35,080 nt of DNA from Anaerovibrio sp. (GTDB lineage: Bacteria > Bacillota > Negativicutes > Selenomonadales > Selenomonadaceae), in assembly GCA_017475925.1 (NCBI GenBank), contig JAFVER010000205.1, forward strand, positions 1-35,080, written 5' to 3'. Positions 8,946 to 16,933 of this stretch are shown here, piece after piece. How positions within the stretch are numbered: position 1 is the stretch's first letter; each line of letters opens with the position of its first letter. The notes below the pieces were generated by a model that saw nothing but the letters and a program-made list of their open reading frames with translations, made no database searches and was not told where the DNA came from. The position numbers and the translations under genes are program-made.

Positions 8946-10941
8946 TGTTATCATACTCCTCTATAAAGTTTTGGGTATATTCCAATACCTGATTGTATAT
9001 ATCATCAATACTGCTATCCTTTAATTGGGTACCTGCCACATTCTGATGGCCACCACCGCCGAAATTCTCCATAATAACCTGAACATTTATTTCACAGTTG
9101 GAGCGGGCACTGACCCCTACCGTGTTTGACGTTAGCTGGAAAATTACCATGCTTACCCGAACATTTTCGATGCGAAGCATGGAGTCGGCCACCTGAGCGG
9201 CTACCACCTGAATGTTTGGCATGGTGTCAGGGCACTTGGTTATTATGAGGCCGTTAGGAAACATGGTTGCTGAGGCGATGGCCTTTGCTTCGGCTACCTC
9301 TGTATCAAAGTCGGTGCGGAAAAGCTGTCTCACTGCTACAAGGTCAGCTCCCCAGCGGCGCAGGTATGCGGCTGCTTCAAAGGTACGGACCCCTACCTGG
9401 ACAGCAAAGTTTTTGGTATCAACCAGTATGCCGGAATACAGTGCTATGGCCTCTATACGGCTCAGCTTCAAATCCTCACTGAAATACATCAGCAGCTCCG
9501 TTACCAGTTCGCAGGTGGAGCTGGTGGCGGTTTCCAGATAGGTGATTTTAGGATTTTTTATGCTGTTTTCACTGCGGCGGTGATGGTCAATAACCACAAT
9601 CTGTTCAATCCGGTTCAGCATCTCAGGGGCGGCGGTAAGGTGTGGAATAAAGGTATCAACTACAAAAAGAATCGGATTTTTGGCGGTGATATTCAGCAGC
9701 TGATCATTGGAAATAAACAATCCACTGTATTCTTCCCGGGTGGAAAGCATTTCAATGATTTTGCTGATGCCCTCGTTCATATCACTTAAAATTATATGAA
9801 CAGGCTTATCAAGGCTCTTGGCCATACGGGCAATTCCCATGGAGGCGCCTAAGGCATCAAAGTCCTCATTGTGATGGCCCATGACAAATATTTCATCTGA
9901 GGTCTGCATAAGGGCTTTGATGTTGGAGGCCATTACTCTGGCCTTTACGCGGTTCTGTTTTTCCATAGCCTTGGTTTTGCCGCCAAAGAAGCTGGTCTGA
10001 TTGTTCATCATAATAGCTGCCTGGTCACCACCGCGGCTGAGAGCTAAATCAAGCATGGATTGAGCCTGCTGGCCCCATTCTATATAATTTTGCCGATCCG
10101 CTACTGATATTCCCATACTTAATGTAATAGGCAGCTTGCTGGTGGTGTTAAACAGGTTATGTATTTTGTCCAGAATGGAGAATTTTTCCTCTATGGCCAC
10201 ATCAAGGCTGCGCCGCTCGATTACCGCAATGTACATATCATTGCTGATATGCCGCATATAGCCGTCCAGATGGACTATCCATTCGTCAATAAACTTGTTG
10301 GCTTCAAAGACAAGACTGTTTTTTTCGGCGTCGTTAAGCCCCTTCAATACGTCGTTGTAATTGTCTATCTGGATATACATGAGTACAGAACGGGAATTGG
10401 TGTGAATCCGCTTCAAAAGCTGATATGGGGAATCATCTATGATATAAAGGGCCATCAAGCCACAGGAATCCTCCTTGGTGGCTATAGGTCTGTACTTCAT
10501 TTTGAAGTAAATATTTTCGTGAATAAATACTGTTTCGCCGGTTTTGCCCCATATAGGCTCCAAATCCAGCTCCGGCCAAAAGGCATTGTCCCCCTTGTTA
10601 ACCGATATACCATATTCAGGGATTTCTGTTATGTGTTTTTCCAGCTCCTTGTTAAACCATTGTAGACGTCCGCTTCTGTCCACCAAAATGACAATTTGGG
10701 GCAAATTGTCAATAGCGTAGTTGGAAGCATCATTCACATTGCTGATAACCGTATGGCAATAGTGGTCAAATTCTTCAGTGCGGTAGCGGCAGCGTTCATA
10801 ACCAAAAAACAGGGTGGTAAACCACACCATTAAAGCGGCCGCAGCAATGTATGTGTTGTAGCAAAACAGTACAGCTAATAGCAATAAAGTAGCCAGGTGG
10901 ATAACCAAAATATCAATCCAGGCATTTAGATTTCTTGGCAT
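8917..10941 (-). CDS. gdpP: Cyclic-di-AMP phosphodiesterase GdpP (DHH/DHHA1)
   Basis: A 674-residue membrane-bound enzyme that hydrolyses c-di-AMP to pApA. Two N-terminal membrane helices (about 8-50) are followed by a PAS-like domain (about 75-165), a degenerate GGDEF domain (about 170-305, SGGDQ in place of GGDEF) and a catalytic DHH-DHHA1 module. Metal-site motifs are intact: GHHNEDFDALG, FVVDTF, VVIDHHR and VDTKNF; the DHHA1 GGGGHQNVAG is present. The family controls potassium/osmotic balance and wall stress through c-di-AMP. It starts 28 bases after yybS and overlaps rplI, as in many Firmicutes. GAGG lies upstream of ATG 10941. Confidence 0.95.
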   Translation of the reverse strand: MPRNLNAWIDILVIHLATLLLLAVLFCYNTYIAAAALMVWFTTLFFGYERCRYRTEEFDHYCHTVISNVNDASNYAIDNLPQIVILVDRSGRLQWFNKELEKHITEIPEYGISVNKGDNAFWPELDLEPIWGKTGETVFIHENIYFKMKYRPIATKEDSCGLMALYIIDDSPYQLLKRIHTNSRSVLMYIQIDNYNDVLKGLNDAEKNSLVFEANKFIDEWIVHLDGYMRHISNDMYIAVIERRSLDVAIEEKFSILDKIHNLFNTTSKLPITLSMGISVADRQNYIEWGQQAQSMLDLALSRGGDQAAIMMNNQTSFFGGKTKAMEKQNRVKARVMASNIKALMQTSDEIFVMGHHNEDFDALGASMGIARMAKSLDKPVHIILSDMNEGISKIIEMLSTREEYSGLFISNDQLLNITAKNPILFVVDTFIPHLTAAPEMLNRIEQIVVIDHHRRSENSIKNPKITYLETATSSTCELVTELLMYFSEDLKLSRIEAIALYSGILVDTKNFAVQVGVRTFEAAAYLRRWGADLVAVRQLFRTDFDTEVAEAKAIASATMFPNGLIITKCPDTMPNIQVVAAQVADSMLRIENVRVSMVIFQLTSNTVGVSARSNCEINVQVIMENFGGGGHQNVAGTQLKDSSIDDIYNQVLEYTQNFIEEYDNNESNIAEGH

Positions 10942-10969
10942 TTTAATACCTCGTTTCTAATGTATATGC

Positions 10970-11923
10970 TTATCTTTTTTTGGCAAATCGTCTGCGATAA
11001 TCAAATATCATATCAAAAAGCCCAACAAAGGCCACAATTTGCGCCATAAAACCGTTTAAAAAAACAAATGCTGCAATTAACCAAAACACCCAACGAGAGA
11101 CCCGATGGCGAAGAACGCTGCTCATGATGGCAATTCCCTGGATAAGTCCAGCGAAGGTGGCCAGTATGTTGACGTTTAATGCTGCCTGATACAAGGGGGC
11201 AATCTGTCGGGTGCTTCCCCAATAAAGTCCAACCAGGGAAAGGACAAACAGATAAATAATAATCCTTGGCAGCCGCCATTCGTCAAAATCCGGCAAAGAG
11301 GCTGTTTCATAGCCAAGACGCCGTAAAACCTTGGTACCGATTACAAAATTTATCCATGTTGTAACAATACCTGAGCAGATAATAACCAATGGCATCAGCA
11401 GGGATACCATTTTAAAAACGGTATCAAACTGCTGCTGAGTCTCGGTAATCTGCTCCTGGGACATGCCCATTGCCTCATAGGCCGACAGGGTGGCTGCTAT
11501 GGTTTCCTTCAGCATGTCAAGCTGCATATCGAAGGGATTTATATCTGTGATATAAAACAGCATTGCCATGGCCAGAAGCATGGAAAAAATCGCTGACACC
11601 AGAGAAAGCATGAGATTTTTTGCAGCTGGCAGCCCGTTTCTGAAGCCATAGCCCAAGGCAATAGCTGGAGGGGCAAAGCCTATAACCATTCGTACAGCGG
11701 CCATAGGCTCAATGAGAATGCTCATTATGATGCCAGCCGCCAAAATACTCAATAAGGCCCATTTGATACCGTGACGCACCTCCAGCACCAAAATAGGCAG
11801 TGGCCACAAGAGAATGGCGATTGTTCCCAGAACAGGGACATAGACGCCAATTAAAGCGGTGATAACCGTAATAGCTGCCAGAAGGCCGCTTTCGGTCATG
11901 GATTTTATTTTTACATCAGCCAT
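10970..11923 (-). CDS. yybS: DUF2232 (YybS-type) integral membrane protein
   Basis: A 317-residue polytopic membrane protein with about eight hydrophobic segments. It belongs to the YybS/DUF2232 family by its N-terminus (MTESGLLAAITVITALIGVYVPVLG) and by its constant position upstream of gdpP-rplI. The fold recalls ECF-transporter substrate-binding subunits, but no ligand is established. ATG 11923 is preceded by AAGGAG at seven bases; an in-frame start at 11941 lacks a site. As the first gene of the operon it is likely read from the promoter near 12024. Confidence 0.85.
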   Translation of the reverse strand: MADVKIKSMTESGLLAAITVITALIGVYVPVLGTIAILLWPLPILVLEVRHGIKWALLSILAAGIIMSILIEPMAAVRMVIGFAPPAIALGYGFRNGLPAAKNLMLSLVSAIFSMLLAMAMLFYITDINPFDMQLDMLKETIAATLSAYEAMGMSQEQITETQQQFDTVFKMVSLLMPLVIICSGIVTTWINFVIGTKVLRRLGYETASLPDFDEWRLPRIIIYLFVLSLVGLYWGSTRQIAPLYQAALNVNILATFAGLIQGIAIMSSVLRHRVSRWVFWLIAAFVFLNGFMAQIVAFVGLFDMIFDYRRRFAKKR

Positions 11924-12023
11924 GTTGACACTCCTTACCATACGCTAACTGGTGTTAAGGCTCTTATTGAATAAATAATTTATTTATCAGCCGATATGGG
12001 CTTCACCCCACATCAATATGACA

Positions 12024-12029
12024 TTATAC
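12024..12029 (-). promoter_or_regulatory. Extended -10 promoter element for the yybS operon
   Basis: On the minus strand the sequence reads TGGTATAATG, an extended -10 box about 100 bases upstream of yybS. The hexamer at the -35 position (TAGCAT, 17-base spacer) is poor, which fits an extended -10 promoter. The leader that follows shows only short AT-rich hairpins. Confidence 0.45.
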
Positions 12030-12050
12030 CATTTTATAAAATAACATGCT

Positions 12051-12167
12051 ACCAGAGCGTGTTGATTAATTCCATCCGTCCATCTTCACAGGTCCTGACC
12101 GTCCTTGCGTCATTGACAACCAATCACTGCAAATATGGACGAACTCATTTAATCAACCCGCCCTGGT
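12051..12167. repeat. 117-bp palindromic mini-element with 19-bp terminal inverted repeats
   Basis: The left end 12051-12069 reads ACCAGAGCGTGTTGATTAA. The right end 12149-12167, reverse-complemented, reads ACCAGGGCGGGTTGATTAA, 17 of 19 identical. A second inner pair, CGTCCAT (12077-12083) and ATGGACG (12135-12141), makes the whole piece foldable. It has no coding capacity and no clear target-site duplication. A MITE, a REP-like element or a structured RNA are all possible. Confidence 0.6.
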
Positions 12168-12189
12168 GAGAATTTGTGCATGATTTATA

Positions 12190-12280
12190 TATAACGTGCT
12201 AGTTGCTTTACCAACTATTTCCTGCCTCCCCTGGGGGAGGTGGTTGCCTTGGCAACCGGTGGGGGTAAATCTATAACGTG
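12190..12280. repeat. Triple-hairpin REP-like element bounded by 9-bp direct repeats
   Basis: TATAACGTG occurs at 12190-12198 and again at 12272-12280. Between them lie three perfect hairpins in a row: TAGTTG/CAACTA (12200-12217), CCTCCCC/GGGGAGG (12225-12240) and GGTTGCC/GGCAACC (12242-12257), then GGTGGGGG. The flanking repeats look like a target-site duplication around a small mobile repeat. The CCTCCCC...GGTGGGG style is typical of dispersed intergenic repeats in Negativicutes and other Firmicutes. The rest of the gap up to 12368 is AT-rich with only a weak promoter-like TTGAAG near 12303. Confidence 0.55.
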
Positions 12281-12368
12281 TTATATAAATTATAGTTTGT
12301 ATTTGAAGGAAATTGATATAAAATTAAATACAGAAAAATAATTAGGCGAATTGGACGGAGGTATGAAG

Positions 12369-13877
12369 ATGGATGAAAAGCTTTTGTTGAGGCTGCAAAA
12401 TGGCAGTGATGTTCGGGGCATAGCCATGGAAGGTATAGAGGGGGAAGAGGTCAATCTGCAGCCGGAGGCAGTTAATGTTATTGCAGGGGCCTTTGTGAGA
12501 TTTTTGGCAAAGGAAACGGGAAAGACACCTTCTGCATTGAAAATAGCAATAGGGCATGACTCCCGTCTTAGTGCTCAATCCCTAAAGGAGGCTTCCATAA
12601 AGGGTATTATGGGACAGGGGGCCATGGCAGTGGATTGCTCCATGGCCTCTACTCCGGCCATGTTTATGTCTATTATATTTGATGAAACCAGGATGGACGG
12701 TGCCATTATGATTACTGCCAGTCATTTGCCCTTTAACCGTAATGGAATGAAGTTTTTCACGGCAAAGGGAGGACTGGAAAAAAAGGACATTACAGCGCTT
12801 TTGCAGATGGCTGCAACAATTGACGCAGCTAAAGCCGATATTGCCGGGGCACCAAAGCTGGATTTGATTGAAATTTATGCAAGACACCTGCGGGAAAAAA
12901 TACAGAGTGGGGTCAATAACAGGGAAAATTATGACAGGCCACTGCTGGGAATGCACATTGTAGTAGATGCCGGCAATGGGGCAGGGGGATTTTTTGCTGA
13001 TAGGGTATTAAAGCCCCTGGGGGCTGATACAGAGGGAAGCTGTTTTTTAGAGCCGGATGGTCATTTTCCTAACCATATTCCAAATCCGGAAAATAAGGAA
13101 GCCATGGCTGCCATTAAGGGAGCTGTGCTGTCCAGTAAAGCGGATTTAGGTATCATCTTTGATACAGATGTGGACCGCATGAGTGCAGTGCTGCCGGACG
13201 GCAAAGACATCAGCCGCAATGCCCTTATTGCCATGATGGCGGCCATATTAAGGGCCGATTATCCGGGAAGCACCATTGTTACTGATTCGGTTACCTCTGA
13301 TGAGCTGACGGATTTTTTGGAAAAGCACCTGTCCATGAAGCATCATCGATTTATGCGGGGATATAAAAATGTCATAAATGAGTGCATACGATTAAACAAT
13401 AGTGGAACTGTTTCACCATTAGCCATTGAAACCTCCGGTCATGGTGCCTTAAGTGAAAATTATTATTTGGATGATGGGGCTTATTTGGCGGTAAAGCTGA
13501 TAATTGCCGCAGCCCAGGCCTTTAAAAATGGGGGCTCCTTGGCCAGTCTTATTGCTGACCTGGATTATCCGGCTGAGGCAAAGGAATACCGCCTTTATAT
13601 CCGCGGGGTGGAGGATTTTAAAGCCTATGGGAATGATGTGCTGGAAAAGTTCAAGGAGCGGGCGGCGAAGAAGGGTATCCGCATAGCCTCGCCGTCTTAT
13701 GAGGGAGTTCGGCTGGTATTTCCTAATAAAGGCTGGATTCTTCTGCGATTATCCCTTCATGATCCAAATATGCCGATGAATATTGAAGGAAAACAGCCTG
13801 GGGACTGCGATGAGCTGACACAAATTGCCAAGGAGCTGGTGGCAGGCTTTGATCATTTGGATACAAGTGTAATGTGA
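12369..13877 (+). CDS. Phosphomannomutase/phosphoglucomutase family enzyme
   Basis: Alpha-D-phosphohexomutase, 502 residues, interconverting hexose 6- and 1-phosphates for sugar-nucleotide synthesis. All four family landmarks are present: the phosphoserine loop TASHLPFNRNG with Ser118, the metal loop DTDVDR near residue 265, the sugar-binding ETSGHG near 355, and a C-terminal phosphate-binding stretch around RLSLHDPNMPMN. The ETSGHG form does not by itself distinguish mannose from glucose specificity. Starts are possible at TTG 12351, ATG 12363 and ATG 12369. Only ATG 12369 has the GGAGG (12357-12361) at a good seven-base spacing. It stands alone, followed by the purB promoter region. Confidence 0.9.
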   Translation: MDEKLLLRLQNGSDVRGIAMEGIEGEEVNLQPEAVNVIAGAFVRFLAKETGKTPSALKIAIGHDSRLSAQSLKEASIKGIMGQGAMAVDCSMASTPAMFMSIIFDETRMDGAIMITASHLPFNRNGMKFFTAKGGLEKKDITALLQMAATIDAAKADIAGAPKLDLIEIYARHLREKIQSGVNNRENYDRPLLGMHIVVDAGNGAGGFFADRVLKPLGADTEGSCFLEPDGHFPNHIPNPENKEAMAAIKGAVLSSKADLGIIFDTDVDRMSAVLPDGKDISRNALIAMMAAILRADYPGSTIVTDSVTSDELTDFLEKHLSMKHHRFMRGYKNVINECIRLNNSGTVSPLAIETSGHGALSENYYLDDGAYLAVKLIIAAAQAFKNGGSLASLIADLDYPAEAKEYRLYIRGVEDFKAYGNDVLEKFKERAAKKGIRIASPSYEGVRLVFPNKGWILLRLSLHDPNMPMNIEGKQPGDCDELTQIAKELVAGFDHLDTSVM

Positions 13878-13914
13878 GGCTTTTTTTGAAGCAGTTTGAT
13901 ACCTGTCATAACGG

Positions 13915-13944
13915 TTGACAGTATTTTGTGGCAAATGCTATCAT
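13915..13944 (+). promoter_or_regulatory. Promoter of the purB-purA unit
   Basis: A consensus -35 TTGACA (13915-13920), an 18-base spacer and -10 TATCAT (13939-13944). It lies about 230 bases upstream of purB, leaving a long untranslated leader. Confidence 0.65.
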
Positions 13945-13952
13945 TATAGTTG

Positions 13953-14095
13953 GTGGGTAATGACAGAAATGTGCCTGCTGTTCATGGTTTTTGGGGCTTG
14001 TTTAAGGGTGTATCCTTAAACTTCCCACGTAGATATATTGGTGAAAGCCAGGTGTAATGTCTGCTTATAGGCATTACACATGGCATAGATATATC
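13953..14095 (+). ncRNA. Structured 5' leader of purB, possible cis-regulatory RNA
   Basis: The 296-base gap before purB holds nested perfect stems. GTGGG (13953-13957) can pair with CCCAC (14024-14028), enclosing GTTTAAGG/CCTTAAAC (14000-14021). A long hairpin then follows: GATATAT (14032-14038) with ATATATC (14089-14095), an internal loop, GCCA (14047-14050) with TGGC (14081-14084), and GTGTAATG (14052-14059) with CATTACAC (14072-14079). I do not recognise the purine, PRPP, guanidine or ZTP riboswitch cores in it. No U-rich terminator stem is obvious, so any control would act on translation or through a protein. Function is inferred from structure and position only. Confidence 0.45.
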
Positions 14096-14173
14096 AATTA
14101 TGCATGTGGTAGGTTTGAGGTGTATTGTAATACTCTTTGCCGTGAAGGTTAGTTTTAAGGAGGATGTGCATCA

Positions 14174-15466
14174 ATGATCGAACGGTATACCAATCCAGAG
14201 ATGGGAAATATTTGGACTCTACAGCATGAGTTTGAAGTAATGCTGGATGTGGAAATTGCTGCCTGTGAAGCTATGGCTGAGCTGGGTGAAATCCCTAGGG
14301 AAGCAGCGGTCAATATTCGGGAAAAGGCTCATTTTGAGCTGGACCGGGTGAAGGAGATTGAAAAGGAAACCAACCACGATATTATTGCCTTCCTGACCAA
14401 TGTGGCTGAATATGTGGGTGATGATTCCAAATATATCCACAAGGGCTTAACATCAAGTGATGTGAAGGATACAGCTCTTGGTATTATGATGAAAAAATCC
14501 GCCGAGCTGATTATTGATGATTTAAAAAAATTCCGTGAGGTTTTAAAGCGGCGGGCAGCAGAGTTTAAGCATACCGTTTGTATCGGTCGTACTCATGGTA
14601 TTCATGCAGAGCCTATGACCTTCGGTTTGAAGCTGGCGCTGTGGATGAGTGAGATTGACCGTGATATTGAGCGGGTTGAGCACGCCAAAAAGATTGTTTC
14701 CGTTGGCAAGCTGTCCGGTGCTGTAGGAACCTATTCAAACATCAATCCGAAGATTGAGGAATTGGTATGCAGGAAGCTGGGAATAACACCGGCACCATTG
14801 GCAACTCAGGTAATCCAGCGGGATCGTCATGCCGAATACATGACAACTCTGGCCATTGTAGCCAGCTCCTTTGAGAAATTTGCCACAGAGATAAGAAATC
14901 TTCAACGCACTGATATTCGTGAGGCTGAGGAATATTTTAGCCCAGGCCAGAAGGGGTCTTCGGCAATGCCTCATAAGCGCAATCCAATAACCTGTGAGAG
15001 GATTGCCGGAATGGCCAGACTGGTACGGGGAAATGCCCTGGCCTCCATGGAGAATATTGCCCTTTGGCATGAAAGGGATATTTCACATTCTTCCGTTGAG
15101 CGGGTTATTTTGCCTGATTCAACCATAAATGTGGATTATTGCATAAAGAAGTTTACAAATATCATTGATAAGCTGCTGGTTTATCCTGAAGCAATGATGG
15201 AAAACCTCAATAAGACCGGCGGCCTTATTTTCAGCCAGCGTATACTTATTGCACTTGTTAGCAAGGGAGTCCTCCGGGAGGATGCCTATAAGTGGGTACA
15301 GCGCAATGCCATGAAACGGTGGCTGGAGAAGGAGGATTTTAAGACCAATATCAGTAAGGACGAGGATGTTATCAAATATCTGTCTCAGGATGAGATTGAT
15401 GAATGCTTCAAGGTGGATTATTTCCTTCGTCATGTGGACATGATAATGGCACGCTTTGGACTTTGA
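14174..15466 (+). CDS. purB: Adenylosuccinate lyase
   Basis: Cytoplasmic enzyme of the fumarase/aspartase superfamily, catalysing two steps: SAICAR to AICAR plus fumarate, and adenylosuccinate to AMP plus fumarate. The 430-residue length is typical of the short (Bacillus-like) type. The N-terminus MIERYTNPEMGNIW, the GRTHGIHAEPMTFG region with an active-site His near residue 140, and the signature GSSAMPHKRNPI near 265 are intact. AAGGAGG precedes ATG 14174. purA follows after 29 bases, so two steps of AMP synthesis are produced together. A long structured leader precedes it. Confidence 0.97.
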   Translation: MIERYTNPEMGNIWTLQHEFEVMLDVEIAACEAMAELGEIPREAAVNIREKAHFELDRVKEIEKETNHDIIAFLTNVAEYVGDDSKYIHKGLTSSDVKDTALGIMMKKSAELIIDDLKKFREVLKRRAAEFKHTVCIGRTHGIHAEPMTFGLKLALWMSEIDRDIERVEHAKKIVSVGKLSGAVGTYSNINPKIEELVCRKLGITPAPLATQVIQRDRHAEYMTTLAIVASSFEKFATEIRNLQRTDIREAEEYFSPGQKGSSAMPHKRNPITCERIAGMARLVRGNALASMENIALWHERDISHSSVERVILPDSTINVDYCIKKFTNIIDKLLVYPEAMMENLNKTGGLIFSQRILIALVSKGVLREDAYKWVQRNAMKRWLEKEDFKTNISKDEDVIKYLSQDEIDECFKVDYFLRHVDMIMARFGL

Positions 15467-15495
15467 TTTAAGATTTTTTGAGGGGAGAGACCGTT

Positions 15496-16785
15496 ATGGC
15501 TTCAGTAGTAGTATTGGGAACCCAATGGGGCGATGAGGGTAAAGGAAAAATCGTAGATTATCTGGCCCAACAGGCCGAGACAGTGGTACGATCCCAGGGG
15601 GGCAGTAACGCTGGTCATACCGTATCTGTAGATGGAGTGGCTTACAAGCTGCGGCTTATGCCATCGGGCATTTTGTTCAAGGGAACCTTGAATGTTATTG
15701 GCAACGGTGTAGCCTTTAATCCGAAGATTATGCTACAGGAAATGGACAGCATGGTGGAAAAGGGAATAGATGTCAGTGGTATACGGATAAGCAACCGTGC
15801 CCACGTGGTTTTGCCATATCATTGTGAAATGGACGTTTACCTTGAGGAATTAAAGGGCTCCAACAAGGTTGGAACCACCAAAAATGGTATTGGTCCATGC
15901 TATGTTGACCGTGATGATCGCATTGGTATTCGGGTTTGTGATTTTATTGACAAGGAAGAATTTGCCAAGCGGCTAAAGGAAAATCTTGCAATAAAAAACA
16001 AACAGATTGTGGGTATGTACGGCAAGAAGCCATTTGATTACGAAGCTATTCTGAAGGAATATGAGGGCTATGCCGACAGGCTGCGGCCATATGTATGTGA
16101 CACCATTGCTCTCCTGCATGAGGAGCTAAAAAAAGGGAAAAAGGTGCTCTTTGAAGGGGCACAGGCTACCATGCTGGATATAGACTACGGAACATATCCA
16201 TATGTTACTTCCTCTCATCCGGTGTCTGGCGGAGTGTGTGTTGGTGCCGGGGTGGCTCCCCGGGATATTGACAAGGTGGTAGGTGTAGTAAAGGCCTACT
16301 GCACTCGCGTAGGAGAGGGTCCGTTCCCTACTGAGCAGTTGAATGAGGTTGGGGATAAAATCCGTGAGTTAGGTCATGAATTTGGGACAGTTACCGGGCG
16401 GCCACGTCGTACTGGTTGGTTGGATGCCTGCGTAGTGCGGTATGCCGGGCTTCTGTCAGGTATAGATTACATGGCTATAACCAGGCTGGATATTTTGGAT
16501 ACCCTGCCGGAGATAAAAATGTGCGTTGGCTACAAATACAAGGGTGAGGTAATAAATGAAATTCCGGCTTCTCTAAAGGTTTTGGCAGAGGTTGAGCCGG
16601 TATATGAGACCTTTGAGGGGTGGCAGACGGACATCAGTGGTATCAGAAGCTATGAAAAGCTGCCGGAAAAGGCCAGAAAATATTTGGAGCGGCTTGCTGA
16701 GGTAACGGGGATTGACCTGGGAATTGTGTCCGTGGGGCCTAACCGCGATCAGACAATTATTTTGGCCAAGGATTTGTTTAAATAA
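15496..16785 (+). CDS. purA: Adenylosuccinate synthetase
   Basis: GTP-dependent condensation of IMP and aspartate to adenylosuccinate, whose product feeds PurB. 429 residues, the normal length. The N-terminal GTQWGDEGKGK loop binds GTP and holds the catalytic Asp; GSNAGHTV carries the catalytic His; VGTTKNGIGP and the C-terminal nucleotide-binding SVGPNRDQTI are also present. An in-frame TTG at 15478 would lengthen it, but ATG 15496 has AGGGGAG eight bases upstream and gives the canonical N-terminus. It follows purB and is closed by a terminator. Confidence 0.97.
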   Translation: MASVVVLGTQWGDEGKGKIVDYLAQQAETVVRSQGGSNAGHTVSVDGVAYKLRLMPSGILFKGTLNVIGNGVAFNPKIMLQEMDSMVEKGIDVSGIRISNRAHVVLPYHCEMDVYLEELKGSNKVGTTKNGIGPCYVDRDDRIGIRVCDFIDKEEFAKRLKENLAIKNKQIVGMYGKKPFDYEAILKEYEGYADRLRPYVCDTIALLHEELKKGKKVLFEGAQATMLDIDYGTYPYVTSSHPVSGGVCVGAGVAPRDIDKVVGVVKAYCTRVGEGPFPTEQLNEVGDKIRELGHEFGTVTGRPRRTGWLDACVVRYAGLLSGIDYMAITRLDILDTLPEIKMCVGYKYKGEVINEIPASLKVLAEVEPVYETFEGWQTDISGIRSYEKLPEKARKYLERLAEVTGIDLGIVSVGPNRDQTIILAKDLFK

Positions 16786-16808
16786 ATAACTAAAACTAAA
16801 CATATCAG

Positions 16809-16855
16809 CAGGGGCTGCGGAAAAAGTTATTTTTATCCGCTGCCCCTGTTTTTAT
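16809..16855 (+). terminator. Terminator after purA
   Basis: The stem is CAGGGGC-T-GCGG (16809-16820) with CCGC-T-GCCCCTG (16837-16848), one T-T mismatch, followed directly by TTTTTAT. It is placed 23 bases past the purA stop. Confidence 0.9.
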
Positions 16856-16933
16856 ATTAAGAGGATAAAAATTACAAATGTCGAATTATTGCAATACAGC
16901 TAATAAGTTTATTTTTCCTAGGGAGGAAGGTTT

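Noticed and set aside
9212-9541. A 109-residue open frame on the plus strand opposite gdpP
   Set aside because: A shadow of the DHH domain coding sequence.
10159-10665. A 168-residue open frame opposite gdpP
   Set aside because: It lies wholly within the clearly conserved gdpP gene and has no signal for translation.
13953-14095. A known purine or PRPP riboswitch before purB
   Set aside because: The conserved core sequences of the purine, ykkC-type and ZTP riboswitches are not present; left as an unassigned structured leader.
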